Below, one piece after another: positions 43,346 through 51,610 of a stretch of DNA of 64,000 nucleotides. Position numbers and translations under genes: made by a program. The notes beneath the pieces are model-generated. The model searched no databases. It was not told the origin of the DNA and saw nothing but the letters and a program-made list of their open reading frames with translations. Source of the stretch: JBEDUK01 sp963781595 (GTDB lineage: Bacteria > Actinomycetota > UBA4738); NCBI GenBank assembly GCA_963781595.1, contig CAWAGG010000001.1, forward strand, positions 957,145 to 1,021,144, in the 5' to 3' direction. Positions within the stretch are counted from its first letter, which is position 1. Each line of letters starts with the position of its first letter.

Positions 43346-45967
43346 ATGCCTGGACACTTCACCCACATCTACACTGCGCGCCGCGTCTCGGATCTGCTCC
43401 TCAGCGGGGAGTTCACGGACTGGCCGGACTTCGGCGACGGTACCGACGCCGTTCGCCATTACGACCCCCAGTACTGCGGGCGGATCATGCGCGATTGGGA
43501 GAAGTTCACGGCGATCGGGGCGATCGGCCCCGACCTGTTCTTCTTCTCAGAGGACTGGAACAGCACCCTGGTCGGGCCGCACTCCGACCAGATCATGCTC
43601 GCGCTCGCTGTCTACTACTACTTCGACGCCGCGTTCGAGGACCAGTGGGAACCGCTGCTGATCATCCTCGAAGAGGTCAACGCGACGATGGCCGCGATCA
43701 TCCGGTTCCTGCTGAAGCTGCAGCGGATCTGGGACGACTTCGTCGCCGCGTGGAACAAGACGATCGGGCCGCTCGTCGACGCGGCCTCGGAGATCCTCGA
43801 CGATCTCACCGGCGGGCTGATCAGCCAGTTCCAGGTCGCGCTCGACGAGCTGATGCTCGCGATCAAGCTGATCGGTGAGGAGGAGCTCACGACCTTCGCC
43901 GACATCTGGGGCCTGATGAACACCGTCGTGCAGAAGGGCTGGTCGGAGGATTCGTTCCTCTGGAGCGACATGACGCACTACCGGCGGACGTCGGCGATCT
44001 GCCAGGCGCTCGTTCGGCAAGCGGAAGCGCTGCGCGACGACAGCGAGAGCGGTGGCGAGCGGTTCGAACAATTCCTCGCATTCTCGCTCGGCTGGATGAC
44101 GCATATCGGCACGGACACGATCGCGCACTCGTTCGTCAACGAGCAGTGCGGCGGCCCGTACCGCGACCATCCGACCCGGCATCACCTGATCGAGAACCAC
44201 ATCGACGCGTGGAACTACTCGCAGAGCGGCGCGGGCGGCACGATCCCTCAGGACCCGTGGGGCAAGACCGACGATTACCCCGACCTGTCGATGTCGGCGC
44301 TGTGGTTCCTCGTCCAGCAGACGCCGGACGACCCCCAGGGCGAGCAGCGACCGTCACCGCTGTCGGACGACCCCGACGAACGCAAGGAGCAGCTCGACGT
44401 CGACGGCGAGATGCCGGGGTGGATGGCCGAAGCCATCGTCAAGGCGATGATCGAGACGTTCCAGGACCACCCACACCCGAAGATCTACCTGGGCGACGCG
44501 TTCCAGCAGCAGATCGACCAGGGCGTGCTCACCTCGGTCGTGAAGGACATCACCGGCCACGGTCTCGACCGGCCGTTCCAGGAGCTGCTCGACGGCATCG
44601 CGCCGCCGCCGTCGTTCCCCGTGCCGAAGGGCTTCCCGCTCCCCTGGGAGGTCGCGACCGCATACCGGTTCATGATCACGATGTACAAGCTGAACTTCAA
44701 CGGCTCGTGGGAGCTGCAGAAGCCACGCGTGCCGGACGTGGTCATCACGCCGCCGGCGTCGGATTTCACGAACCTGTTCCAACCCCCGGATTTCTCCGGC
44801 GTGAACGGCGACAACCCGATCGAGGACGTCTGCGACGTGTTCATCGCTTTGGTCGAATGGATCGTCAAGGAGATCGCGGACGCGATCAAGCTCGCCGGCG
44901 ACCTGATCAAGATGGCCGTGAGCCCGTTCACGTACGGGCTTCGGCTGGGCCTGTACGAGCTGGCGATGAAGATCTGGGACGTCGCGATGAAGACGCACGA
45001 CGTGATGGCCCACACCGGCATCTTGCTCCCGCACTCGGAGCAGCGGTACGAGAACGGCGAACTGCGCCTGCCGAACGAGATCGACCTGCCGCTGATCACG
45101 CTCGGAGGGACGATCGACGGCATGTTCCAGCAGGCGCTCAGCGACGCGATCGACCCGCTCGGGCACCTGGACGGGAACCTCGGCGTGGTCGTCAGCCACT
45201 CCGTGCGCGATCCGCGACTGCCCTTCTACCCGGTGCTCCAGTACCACGCCGACCACTCCCGGCCGGACGACTGGGAGTACCACCGGCCGTGGGCCTACCC
45301 GGCGACCAGCGAGTTCGAGGACAACGGGCAGAACTCCGAGGTGCCGACGCCGACCGAGACGTACGACCCGAGCAAGGTCGACCCGCCGGGGCCACCCGGC
45401 GCGTTCCGGCCGATGCGCCCCGGGCCGTACCCCGAGGGGACGACGCCCGACCAGGTGTTCTTCCGAACGGACGCGGGGTTCAGCCCCGAGGGGCGCTTCG
45501 CATACGAGTCGGCCCAGACGCCGTGGCAGACGGACCAACTGAACGAGGAGTTCATCGGGAAGGCGCGGATCATGAGGAGCCCGCTCGGGGACCCGGTCCC
45601 CTTCTCCGCATACCTGATCGGGCGATTGGTAAACCCGACTGACTATCAGGTGCAGTTCAACCTCGACGCCGACAGGGCCTACGCGTACCTCACGTGGGAC
45701 TGGATCCGGGGCCAGAAGGAGGGGACCGCGGGGATGGGCATCAAGTACCACAAGCCCGTCGTGCCGCCGGAGGGAGACGACGGCTCCTTCGTCACGGACG
45801 GCGCCCCGCACGACGCAGGGTGGGACCTTGGCGTCTCGCCGATGCAGCTGCACTACGTCGATCCGCCGCCACCGCCGGTGATCATCGAGGCGCCGCGTCC
45901 GCCCGGGGTGCCGGCCGGCGCGAGCCCCGAACCCGGCGGCGACGAGGGATCGGGAGGTGCGTCATGA
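43346..45967 (+). CDS. Zinc-dependent phospholipase C-like protein
   Basis: 873 residues. The N-terminal 300 residues match the zinc-dependent PLC fold: MPGHFTHIYTARRV, FTAIGAIGPDLFF, LGWMTHIGTDTIAHSFVNEQCGG and RDHPTRHHLIENHIDAWNY supply the His/Asp ligands of a tri-zinc site. A long helical region, with many IL-rich helices such as ADAIKLAGDLIKMAV, and a beta-rich C-terminal part follow. The protein lacks an obvious signal peptide. It ends in a Pro/Gly-rich tail. The next gene starts within its stop (ATGA), so they form one unit. The family usually cleaves phosphatidylcholine-like lipids; the long extension is unexplained. Confidence 0.8.
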   Translation: MPGHFTHIYTARRVSDLLLSGEFTDWPDFGDGTDAVRHYDPQYCGRIMRDWEKFTAIGAIGPDLFFFSEDWNSTLVGPHSDQIMLALAVYYYFDAAFEDQWEPLLIILEEVNATMAAIIRFLLKLQRIWDDFVAAWNKTIGPLVDAASEILDDLTGGLISQFQVALDELMLAIKLIGEEELTTFADIWGLMNTVVQKGWSEDSFLWSDMTHYRRTSAICQALVRQAEALRDDSESGGERFEQFLAFSLGWMTHIGTDTIAHSFVNEQCGGPYRDHPTRHHLIENHIDAWNYSQSGAGGTIPQDPWGKTDDYPDLSMSALWFLVQQTPDDPQGEQRPSPLSDDPDERKEQLDVDGEMPGWMAEAIVKAMIETFQDHPHPKIYLGDAFQQQIDQGVLTSVVKDITGHGLDRPFQELLDGIAPPPSFPVPKGFPLPWEVATAYRFMITMYKLNFNGSWELQKPRVPDVVITPPASDFTNLFQPPDFSGVNGDNPIEDVCDVFIALVEWIVKEIADAIKLAGDLIKMAVSPFTYGLRLGLYELAMKIWDVAMKTHDVMAHTGILLPHSEQRYENGELRLPNEIDLPLITLGGTIDGMFQQALSDAIDPLGHLDGNLGVVVSHSVRDPRLPFYPVLQYHADHSRPDDWEYHRPWAYPATSEFEDNGQNSEVPTPTETYDPSKVDPPGPPGAFRPMRPGPYPEGTTPDQVFFRTDAGFSPEGRFAYESAQTPWQTDQLNEEFIGKARIMRSPLGDPVPFSAYLIGRLVNPTDYQVQFNLDADRAYAYLTWDWIRGQKEGTAGMGIKYHKPVVPPEGDDGSFVTDGAPHDAGWDLGVSPMQLHYVDPPPPPVIIEAPRPPGVPAGASPEPGGDEGSGGAS

Positions 45968-47325
45968 CCCATCACGTCGATCGTGAGCACGGCGCGCACG
46001 CCGGGTCCGAGCACCACGAACACGACCGGGACCACCACGGGCACGAGGGGCATCACGAGGGGCACGACCGGGACCACCACGGGCACGAGGGGCACCCGCA
46101 CCACCGAGGCTGCGGGTGCTGCGACTGCCATCGGTGCCACGACGAAGGCCGCAGCCACCGCTGCCGGTGCGGCGGGTACGCATGCGGATGCCACGATCAC
46201 CATCACGGCCACGGTCACGGGGACCACGGCGATGGCGGTGACGGAGGCGGCAAGGGCGACGGCGGCACGACCGTCGGCTGGCACAACCCGAACCGCCCCG
46301 GCCGGCACTGCGGCACGTCCACCGGCCAGGTTCCCGGCGGCTACCTGACGCCGGGGAACTTCGACCCGAAGCCACCGAACCAGTGGCCCGGCCAGCGCGG
46401 CGACCTGTACCTGCCGTTCCTGTTCATCCGCGCGAACGCCGGCGACCTGGGCGCGCGGCCCGTCGTCGGCGCGTTCTGGGAGAGCCCCGACATCCTGCTC
46501 CTCGCCGGCGTCGACCCGTCCGTCGCTCCGCCGGTGCCGCCGGCGCTCGGACAGACAGCGCTCGCCGGCGTGGCGAACACGGTCTACGCGCACGTGTGGA
46601 ACTTCGGCCTGTCGCAGGCGCCGAACGTCGTGGTGGAGTTCTACTGGTGCGACCCGACGCTCGGGATCGGGCCGTCGGGGGCGCACCTGATCGGCCAGAC
46701 GATGGTGGCGCTCGGCGCGCGCGGCAGCGGCCTCTCGCACGCTGTGGTCAAGTGCCCGACCGCGTGGTTCCCGACGTTCGTCAACGGCGGACACGAGTGC
46801 CTGGTCGTTCGGATCTGGGACGAGACCAGCGACGGCATCGGCACACCCCCATGGGACGCCTCGCTGAACCGGCACGTCGGGCAGCGGAACATCCACGTGG
46901 TCGCCGCAGGTCAGGGCATGCACGCGATGGCGGCCGGCGGCGGCCGGCGACTGCTCGTGCCCGCCCCGGTCTCACCGCTGACCCTGAACGTCGGCCCCCT
47001 GTACGGCGAGCCGGCGCAGGTGAGGGTCGAACGGGCCGCGCCGCACGAGATGCCGTGGCTGCAGCTGCACACCGGCGTCCGCGGGCAGTTCCCCGCGCAG
47101 GCGACGCCGACCGGCGACGTGCTGCTGTCGGCGCCGAGGCCGATCGGTGGCGGGCTCCCTGCCGGCGAAGGCGCGACCGAGCAGGAGGTCGCGGCCGACG
47201 ATCAACAGGTCGCGTTCAGCACGGGTGACGCGACGCCGGCGCCCGGAGAGGCGCATGTGTATCGGGTGACCGCCAGCCAGCAGGGCCAGGTGTTCGGGGG
47301 GTACACCGTCGTGCTCCTGGGCTGA
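45964..47325 (+). CDS. His/Cys-rich protein with CARDB-like body
   Basis: 453 residues from an ATG at 45964 overlapping the PLC-like stop. Residues 1-105 are a striking His/Asp/Gly/Cys-rich segment (repeats of HHGHEGH, then CGCCDCHRCHDEG and CRCGGYACGCHDHHHGHGH), a likely multi-metal-binding tail. From about 120 a globular part reads YLPFLFIRANAGDLGARPVV, NTVYAHVWNFGLSQAPNVVVEFYWCDP, a CARDB/Ig-like fold. Coupling to a zinc enzyme suggests metal delivery, inferred only. The repeat DNA is discussed separately. No homologue recognised as a whole. Confidence 0.6.
   Translation: MTHHVDREHGAHAGSEHHEHDRDHHGHEGHHEGHDRDHHGHEGHPHHRGCGCCDCHRCHDEGRSHRCRCGGYACGCHDHHHGHGHGDHGDGGDGGGKGDGGTTVGWHNPNRPGRHCGTSTGQVPGGYLTPGNFDPKPPNQWPGQRGDLYLPFLFIRANAGDLGARPVVGAFWESPDILLLAGVDPSVAPPVPPALGQTALAGVANTVYAHVWNFGLSQAPNVVVEFYWCDPTLGIGPSGAHLIGQTMVALGARGSGLSHAVVKCPTAWFPTFVNGGHECLVVRIWDETSDGIGTPPWDASLNRHVGQRNIHVVAAGQGMHAMAAGGGRRLLVPAPVSPLTLNVGPLYGEPAQVRVERAAPHEMPWLQLHTGVRGQFPAQATPTGDVLLSAPRPIGGGLPAGEGATEQEVAADDQQVAFSTGDATPAPGEAHVYRVTASQQGQVFGGYTVVLLG
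46021..46094 (+). repeat. Tandem repeat in the His-rich region
   Basis: A 32-bp unit, CACGACCGGGACCACCACGG followed by GCACGAGGGGCA, occurs at 46021 and again at 46063 (period 42), inside the coding region. It encodes two copies of DRDHHGHEGH. In-frame, so it may change length without breaking the gene. Confidence 0.8.
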
Positions 47326-47336
47326 GATGGTGGGCG

Positions 47337-47966
47337 TCAGGCGGAGCGCTGGAACTCCCAGATGCTCCAGTCGAGCCGGGCCGCGGAGATGCCGACGGCG
47401 GCGGCCGCGTCGTGCAGTGCCGCGATCGCCTCGGCTTCGTTCACCTTCCTGCCGATCGCATCGCTGACGAACCGCAGGACGTGGACGTCGGGCTTCACCG
47501 TATCGACGCCGAGGCGCATCAGGAGCGCGTGGTATACGGCGATGCCGAGGCCTTTCACCTGACCCCGGAAGTCCTCTTCGAACGTCGTGCGTCGGGCCCA
47601 GGCACGCAGGGCTCGCATCGTCGTGATCCGCCGTTTGCCGAAATACGCGACCAGACCGCGGAGCTGTCCGGCCCGGGTCCAGAGGCGGTAGCCCCACAGG
47701 TGCAGCGCGAGCGCCGTGTTACCGTCCCGGTCGTCGGGGAATCGCGCGAGACAGGCTTCGAGGTCGTCGAACGTTCGGACCTCTTTGGCCCGATACGTCG
47801 CGAAGTGATCCATCGCGCGGTTCACCGTTGCCGTGAGCTGCTGGTAGTCGAGCACGGTCTCGAGCAGGGTCGGGACGAAGCTGGCGCCTGGCGCGTACTC
47901 GCTGATGGAGATCGGGATCTGGCGGCACCGGGCGGTCAGGTCCGCGAGCTCGCGTTCGGACAGCAC
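47337..47966 (-). CDS. HhH DNA glycosylase-like protein
   Basis: 209 residues from a GTG at 47966 after GGAGGGGAG. The pattern GLGIAVYHALLMRLGVDTVKPDVHV is a helix-hairpin-helix followed by a conserved Pro/Asp like the HhH-GPD base-excision glycosylase fold (the aspartate of KPDVHV would be catalytic). No iron-sulfur cysteines. It may repair alkylated or oxidised bases, or be a related lesion-specific enzyme. Converges with the His-rich gene, 11-bp gap. Confidence 0.65.
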   Translation of the reverse strand: MLSERELADLTARCRQIPISISEYAPGASFVPTLLETVLDYQQLTATVNRAMDHFATYRAKEVRTFDDLEACLARFPDDRDGNTALALHLWGYRLWTRAGQLRGLVAYFGKRRITTMRALRAWARRTTFEEDFRGQVKGLGIAVYHALLMRLGVDTVKPDVHVLRFVSDAIGRKVNEAEAIAALHDAAAAVGISAARLDWSIWEFQRSA

Positions 47967-48072
47967 GCTTCGTCTCCCCTCCCTCGCATCGCCGACGGAC
48001 CGACGGGATGTCGTCGGTGGGATATACGTATATCCCGCTGGGTACCTATCCCGGCGAACACGGAGGACGCCG

Positions 48073-48420
48073 ATGACGAACCACGACGGGGCGGTCCCGA
48101 TCGGGATGCCCACGCCCGACCCGGCCCTCAGGCGTCTCGACCCGCTGGTCGGCACGTGGACGATCGCGGGCCGAACGCTCGGCGCGGAGCAGGACGACGT
48201 CACCGGCACGGTCACGATCGACTGGCTCCCGGGCGGGTTCTTCCTGCAGCTGCGCGGCGAGTTGCGCGTCGAGCGCATGGAGGTCCAGAGCCTCGAAGTC
48301 GTCCACTACGACCCGTCGACCGGGGCGTTCGCGTCCGGAACGCCGATACGTTCGCGCCCGGCCCGCAGGGGCGCCCGCTCAGGTCTATTCGGTGAGGATC
48401 CCGGTGGACCGGCTGGATGA
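48073..48420 (+). CDS. DUF1579-like protein, truncated
   Basis: 115 residues (MTNHDGAVPIGMPTPD...). The opening PALRRLDPLVGTWTIAGRT and IDWLPGGFFLQLRGELRV, then VVHYDPSTGAF, follow the DUF1579 beta-barrel pattern, but after residue 90 the family sequence is replaced by a basic tail (RSRPARRGARSG). The expected second half is absent, so the gene is probably cut off by recombination at about 48340, directly before the next gene, which overlaps its end. Likely a remnant. Confidence 0.55.
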   Translation: MTNHDGAVPIGMPTPDPALRRLDPLVGTWTIAGRTLGAEQDDVTGTVTIDWLPGGFFLQLRGELRVERMEVQSLEVVHYDPSTGAFASGTPIRSRPARRGARSGLFGEDPGGPAG

Positions 48421-48772
48421 TGTCCGCCGGCTGGCCCAACGGGAAGGGTTGCAGCCGTCCTCGATGCTCCGCGAGTGGATCCTGGAACGGCTCGATCACG
48501 AGATGCTCCGTGTGACGCCAACCTCCTCGGAGGGAGCGCGTGATGCGTTCGCGCGACAGGTCGTCATGGAGATCGCCAGGGCCGCGCGTGACTATGCCGC
48601 CGGAGGGTTCGGGCCCGCCGAAGAGCGTGATCCCGCGCGTCCGCGAGCAGCGCGAGCCACGCCGGCGAAGCGATCGCGGAAGGCTCCGGCGACGAGCGGC
48701 CGAACCAGGGGCAGAGCTGACGATGCGACCAAGGCGTCTGCCACTCCGCGACGCGCGCCGAAGTCAGCGTAG
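48392..48772 (+). CDS. Ribbon-helix-helix (CopG-like) protein with disordered tail
   Basis: 126 residues. VRIPVDRLDDVRRLAQREGLQPSSMLREWILERLDH is a typical ribbon-helix-helix of the antitoxin/repressor type; the C-terminal half is a basic Ala/Arg/Lys-rich tail. The GTG at 48392 has no good ribosome site and overlaps the truncated DUF1579 frame. In-frame upstream the reading AGAPAQVYS continues naturally, so the true start may be earlier and its 5' part lost. No toxin gene is adjacent on this strand. Confidence 0.55.
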   Translation: MRIPVDRLDDVRRLAQREGLQPSSMLREWILERLDHEMLRVTPTSSEGARDAFARQVVMEIARAARDYAAGGFGPAEERDPARPRAARATPAKRSRKAPATSGRTRGRADDATKASATPRRAPKSA

Positions 48773-48803
48773 GGGTGGCGTTCGCCTGCGATGAGGCCTC
48801 CGG

Positions 48804-49178
48804 TCACGCCGCGAGCCGCTTCGACCTCGCCTTGATGAGGGTCCGGAGCGTCAGCAGCGCGACGATCGCGACGACCTGGGCGCCCAGGATGATCCGGTTC
48901 ACGTCAACGGCGGGCTGCCAGCGAACCTCCTCGCCGCGGATCACGTACGCGCCCGCCGGCCGGCCGGCGACGCCGAACCCGTGCCCGAACCCGCTCGCGA
49001 CCCCCGTGGCGGTTCCTTCCCCTTGCGGCATCTCCCCCTCGCCGCCCCCGCCGCCACCAGCTCCCCCAACGCGAGCTGCCGGGATGACCGTGACGCCGTT
49101 CTTCTCGTATGGGTCGCCGAAGACCCGCTTCACGGATACGGCGTCGCGCGCCTGTGTGATGGCCGCCTGCACATCCAT
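48804..49178 (-). CDS. GerW/YtfJ-family protein
   Basis: 124 residues from ATG 49178 (AGGAAGGGGAGAGG upstream). VKRVFGDPYEKNGVTVIPAARVGGAGGGG is the GerW/YtfJ core, and the end is a membrane helix (IILGAQVVAIVALLTLRTLI). The family is named for spore germination protein GerW but occurs in many non-sporulating actinobacteria. Role here is unknown. Confidence 0.85.
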   Translation of the reverse strand: MDVQAAITQARDAVSVKRVFGDPYEKNGVTVIPAARVGGAGGGGGGEGEMPQGEGTATGVASGFGHGFGVAGRPAGAYVIRGEEVRWQPAVDVNRIILGAQVVAIVALLTLRTLIKARSKRLAA

Positions 49179-49270
49179 GGCCTCTCCCCTTCCTCTCGGT
49201 AGGCCTGCGTCCAGGGTGCCACCGATCGACGTTCCGTGCAGATCCGTTCGCCCTTAGGGCGTCGGGCAGG

Positions 49271-49681
49271 TCAGGTCACGTCGGGGAGGAGTTCGATGTC
49301 GAGACCGTCGCGGACCGCCTTCGCGAGCCGCGTGTCCCCGGTTAGCAGCGCTGCGCCCAACTGCTCGGCGAGCGCGATGTACGCGCCGTCGGACGCACTG
49401 AGCCGATCCCGGAGCTCGAACATCCTCGGGAGCAGGGCCAGGTGACCGTGCCGCCGCAGCGGCAGTGCGCGGTAATCCTCGATGGCTTCCTCGGCGCGCG
49501 ACGGCTGGAGCGAGCCGCCCGCGACGGCGCCACGCAACGCCGAGACGACCTCGACGTCGCAGAGCACGGGTGCGTCGAGGGCCGATCCCGGGTCCGTGAT
49601 GATCGCGTCGAACGGCGCGCTGCGTTCGGTTCGCAGGAGGAACTGGACCAGGGCCGAGGCATCGACCACGATGTCCGTCAC
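49271..49681 (-). CDS. vapC: PIN-domain toxin, VapC-like
   Basis: 136 residues from GTG 49681. Acidic active-site residues are all visible: VVDASALVQFLL (first Asp), CDVEVVSALR (Glu), SASDGAYIALAEQLGAALLTGDTRLAKAV (later Asp pair). VapC-type PIN toxins cut tRNA or rRNA. The GTGA start overlaps the end of a short frame that looks like the tail of its antitoxin (49678-49773), the usual order. The antitoxin appears truncated, so activity or control of this toxin is uncertain. Confidence 0.88.
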   Translation of the reverse strand: MTDIVVDASALVQFLLRTERSAPFDAIITDPGSALDAPVLCDVEVVSALRGAVAGGSLQPSRAEEAIEDYRALPLRRHGHLALLPRMFELRDRLSASDGAYIALAEQLGAALLTGDTRLAKAVRDGLDIELLPDVT

Positions 49682-49773
49682 GGCGCCGTGCGGCGCGCCC
49701 GCTCATGACGGACGAGGTCGGATGCGGGCCTCCCCAACGCCACCGGCGTGCGCCCGCGGACCCGCTCGAACAC
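49678..49773 (-). pseudogene. Short antitoxin-like remnant (VapB tail?)
   Basis: 31 codons from a GTG: VFERVRGRTPVALGRPASDLVRHERARRTAP, stop overlapping the VapC start. The layout and the PxxDLVRxER-like end fit the tail of a VapB-type antitoxin. In-frame sequence upstream stays open but gives no recognisable DNA-binding domain. Probably a truncated gene. Confidence 0.4.
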
Positions 49774-49944
49774 CTCATCGGCCGGTGGCCGTGCACCCGG
49801 AGAAGTAGCTCGCTGACGCCGGGTCGTTACCTGCTCTGACCGGTGGCCAGCTCATGAGCCTTGCCGCCTTCGCTGTGCCAACTCGGGCAGCCATCTGGAG
49901 GAGGTTGGTCGCACCGAGGTTCGACTCCGCGCACAATCGCCCTG

Positions 49945-50364
49945 ATGGAGCGGAAGGCGCCGCCATGGTTCGACAAGCCGTACGGTCGCGACGCGCTCGC
50001 GTGGGCGGAGGCTCGGAGCCAGTGCCGGTCGATCCTGGTCACGTGGGCTCGGCGCGGCAGGTACGGCACGTACTCGGAGCTGGTCGATCAGGTCCCGGCG
50101 ATCGCGTGGCCGGAGGGCGCGTACACGCACCACGGCGCGCAGGTCGGGTACCTCCTCGGGCAGGTCGGCGTCGGCGAGTGGTGCGCGGAGCGACCGCTCC
50201 TCTCTGCGATGGCCGTCCAACGAGCGGAAGGGATCCCGTCGAAGGGGTTCTTCGACATGGCGCGGGACATCGGGGAGCTCGCCGGCTCGGACCCGGATAC
50301 CGAACTCCGCTTCTGGCTGAAGGAATTCGAAGCCTGCTGCGCGTTCCCCTGGACGGATCGCTGA
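49945..50364 (+). CDS. Conserved protein, unknown
   Basis: 139 residues from ATG 49945. GTYSELVDQV and HHGAQVGYLLGQV give a distant resemblance to the winged C-terminal domain of O6-alkylguanine methyltransferases (active site Cys absent), and IPSKGFFDMARDIGEL and FWLKEFEACCAFPW are conserved-looking. It may be an alkyltransferase-like DNA-binding protein or something unrelated. It converges on the GIY-YIG gene with a 4-bp gap. I do not assign function. Confidence 0.5.
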   Translation: MERKAPPWFDKPYGRDALAWAEARSQCRSILVTWARRGRYGTYSELVDQVPAIAWPEGAYTHHGAQVGYLLGQVGVGEWCAERPLLSAMAVQRAEGIPSKGFFDMARDIGELAGSDPDTELRFWLKEFEACCAFPWTDR

Positions 50365-50368
50365 CGGC

Positions 50369-50735
50369 TCAGTGTCCGCCGAACACCGCGTAGCCGCGCT
50401 CCCGAAGTGTTCGCGCGAGCGCCCGTTCGGTCGCCTCCCGCCGTCGCGCGATCCGGCATCGGGTTGAACGGCTCGTAGAGGCCAGGCTTGAGCCTCACAC
50501 CGAACCCCCGCACGTGCCGGGAGGCCTTGTAGCCGTCCATGTGCTGCCGGAAGCGCACGGCGGGCGGGTGGACGCTCTGGCCCACGTACACGATCGGCTT
50601 CCCCGGGTCGGCACGCTCGCCGGCGGCGTCGCTCAGTTCGATCACGTAGACGTAGTACCGCCGCGGACCGCTCCCGCCGGACGGCGTCCGACCCTCGTCT
50701 GCGTCGATCGACGTTCGCGTCGAACGGGTCTCCAC
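50369..50735 (-). CDS. GIY-YIG-type nuclease-like protein, frameshifted
   Basis: The first part reads RRYYVYVIELSDAAGE, KPIVYVGQSVHPPAVRFRQHMDGYKASRH from ATG 50735, a GIY-YIG fold in which the hallmark is YYVYV...VYVGQS and an Arg/His pair. Near 50450 the frame must change by one base; then it continues RRREATERALARTLRERGYAVFGGH to a stop at 50369. One extra base is the simplest explanation. GIY-YIG enzymes cut DNA; small standalone ones occur in mobile elements and repair. About 115 residues when joined. Confidence 0.55.
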
Positions 50736-50924
50736 AACCGCCTATGTACGTCGCGAGGGATCGACGGTCAAGACGGATCCGTCGTGGAGGCGGCGAACGT
50801 GGCGATCCGTCAGTTGAGGTTCGCGCGTGGATCACGGTGAACGCGTCCGGGCCGGGAGGGCCGATCGGCCAGGTCCGTCCGCGCGTGTTGGCGGTCGCCT
50901 CGGCTCTGGCGTTCGTCTCGCTGG

Positions 50925-51218
50925 ATGACTATGATTCTGGTCATGGATGAGACGCTGCCGCTCGCGGAGATCAAGGCGCACCTTTCGGAGATCGTCGACC
51001 GGATCGAGGAGCAGCACGAGCGCATCGTCCTGACGCGGAACGGCCGCCCGGCGGCCGTGTTGCTCAGTCCAGAGGACCTGGAAGCGCTCGAGGACACCCT
51101 GGAGCTGCTGTCCGACCCGACCGCCATGCGTGAGATCGAACGGGCGCGCAAGGACATCGCGGCCGGCAAGGGCGTCAGGTCGAACGAGCTCAGGACCCGG
51201 GTCACCCGCGCGTCGTGA
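50925..51218 (+). CDS. Phd/YefM-type antitoxin
   Basis: 97 residues (or 91 from the ATG at 50943). LAEIKAHLSEIVDRIEEQHERIVLTRNGRPAAVLLSPEDLEALE is the Phd/YefM DNA-binding core, with a helical, acidic toxin-binding tail. The stop overlaps the start of the RelE-type toxin gene by 4 bp (GTGA), the standard cotranslational arrangement, so expression of the pair is probably autoregulated at this promoter. Confidence 0.92.
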   Translation: MTMILVMDETLPLAEIKAHLSEIVDRIEEQHERIVLTRNGRPAAVLLSPEDLEALEDTLELLSDPTAMREIERARKDIAAGKGVRSNELRTRVTRAS

Positions 51219-51493
51219 GCGGCGGGCGGTGGGAGCTGATCGTCGCTCCCTCCGTCGTCCGGACCCTATCGCGGCTCCCCGAGAAGGCCGCAACCGCGGT
51301 GGTGGAGTTCATGCTCGGGCCGCTGTCGGAGGATCCGCAGCGGGTCGGCCACCCTCTCCAGCGAGAGCTCGAAGGCCTCTGCGCCGCGCGCCGAGGGCCG
51401 TACCGGATCGTGTACGAGATCCGCGACGACGAGATGCGCGAGGTGCACGTCCTCCGCGTCGATCACCGCGCCGACGTGTATCGCCCGCGGTGA
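51215..51493 (+). CDS. RelE/ParE-family toxin
   Basis: 92 residues (GTG start). IVAPSVVRTLSRLPEKAATAVVEFMLGPLSEDPQRVGHPL and ARRGPYRIVYEIRDDEMREVHVLRVDHRADVYR fit the RelE/ParE fold, with the R-x-Y-R-I-x-Y motif and the terminal Arg cluster intact. It would block translation as an mRNA interferase or act on gyrase if ParE-like. The pair with the Phd-type antitoxin looks complete and functional. Confidence 0.9.
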   Translation: MSGGRWELIVAPSVVRTLSRLPEKAATAVVEFMLGPLSEDPQRVGHPLQRELEGLCAARRGPYRIVYEIRDDEMREVHVLRVDHRADVYRPR

Positions 51494-51610
51494 TCACGAC
51501 ATCGTCTGGGAGCGCACGCGGGTTCGCCGGCGAGCTTCCGTACGAGTGACCCTCTGGTTCGTGCGGGGTCGGCCCCCCATCGAGCCGCGCACCAACCTTG
51601 GGTATGCGCG

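Noticed and set aside
46021..46094. CRISPR-like or mobile repeat
   Set aside because: Only two units, in frame, encoding the His-rich segment; no spacers or cas genes.
49775..49966. 63-codon frame on the minus strand upstream of VapC
   Set aside because: No ribosome site and no similarity; it overlaps the start of the gene at 49945 on the other strand.
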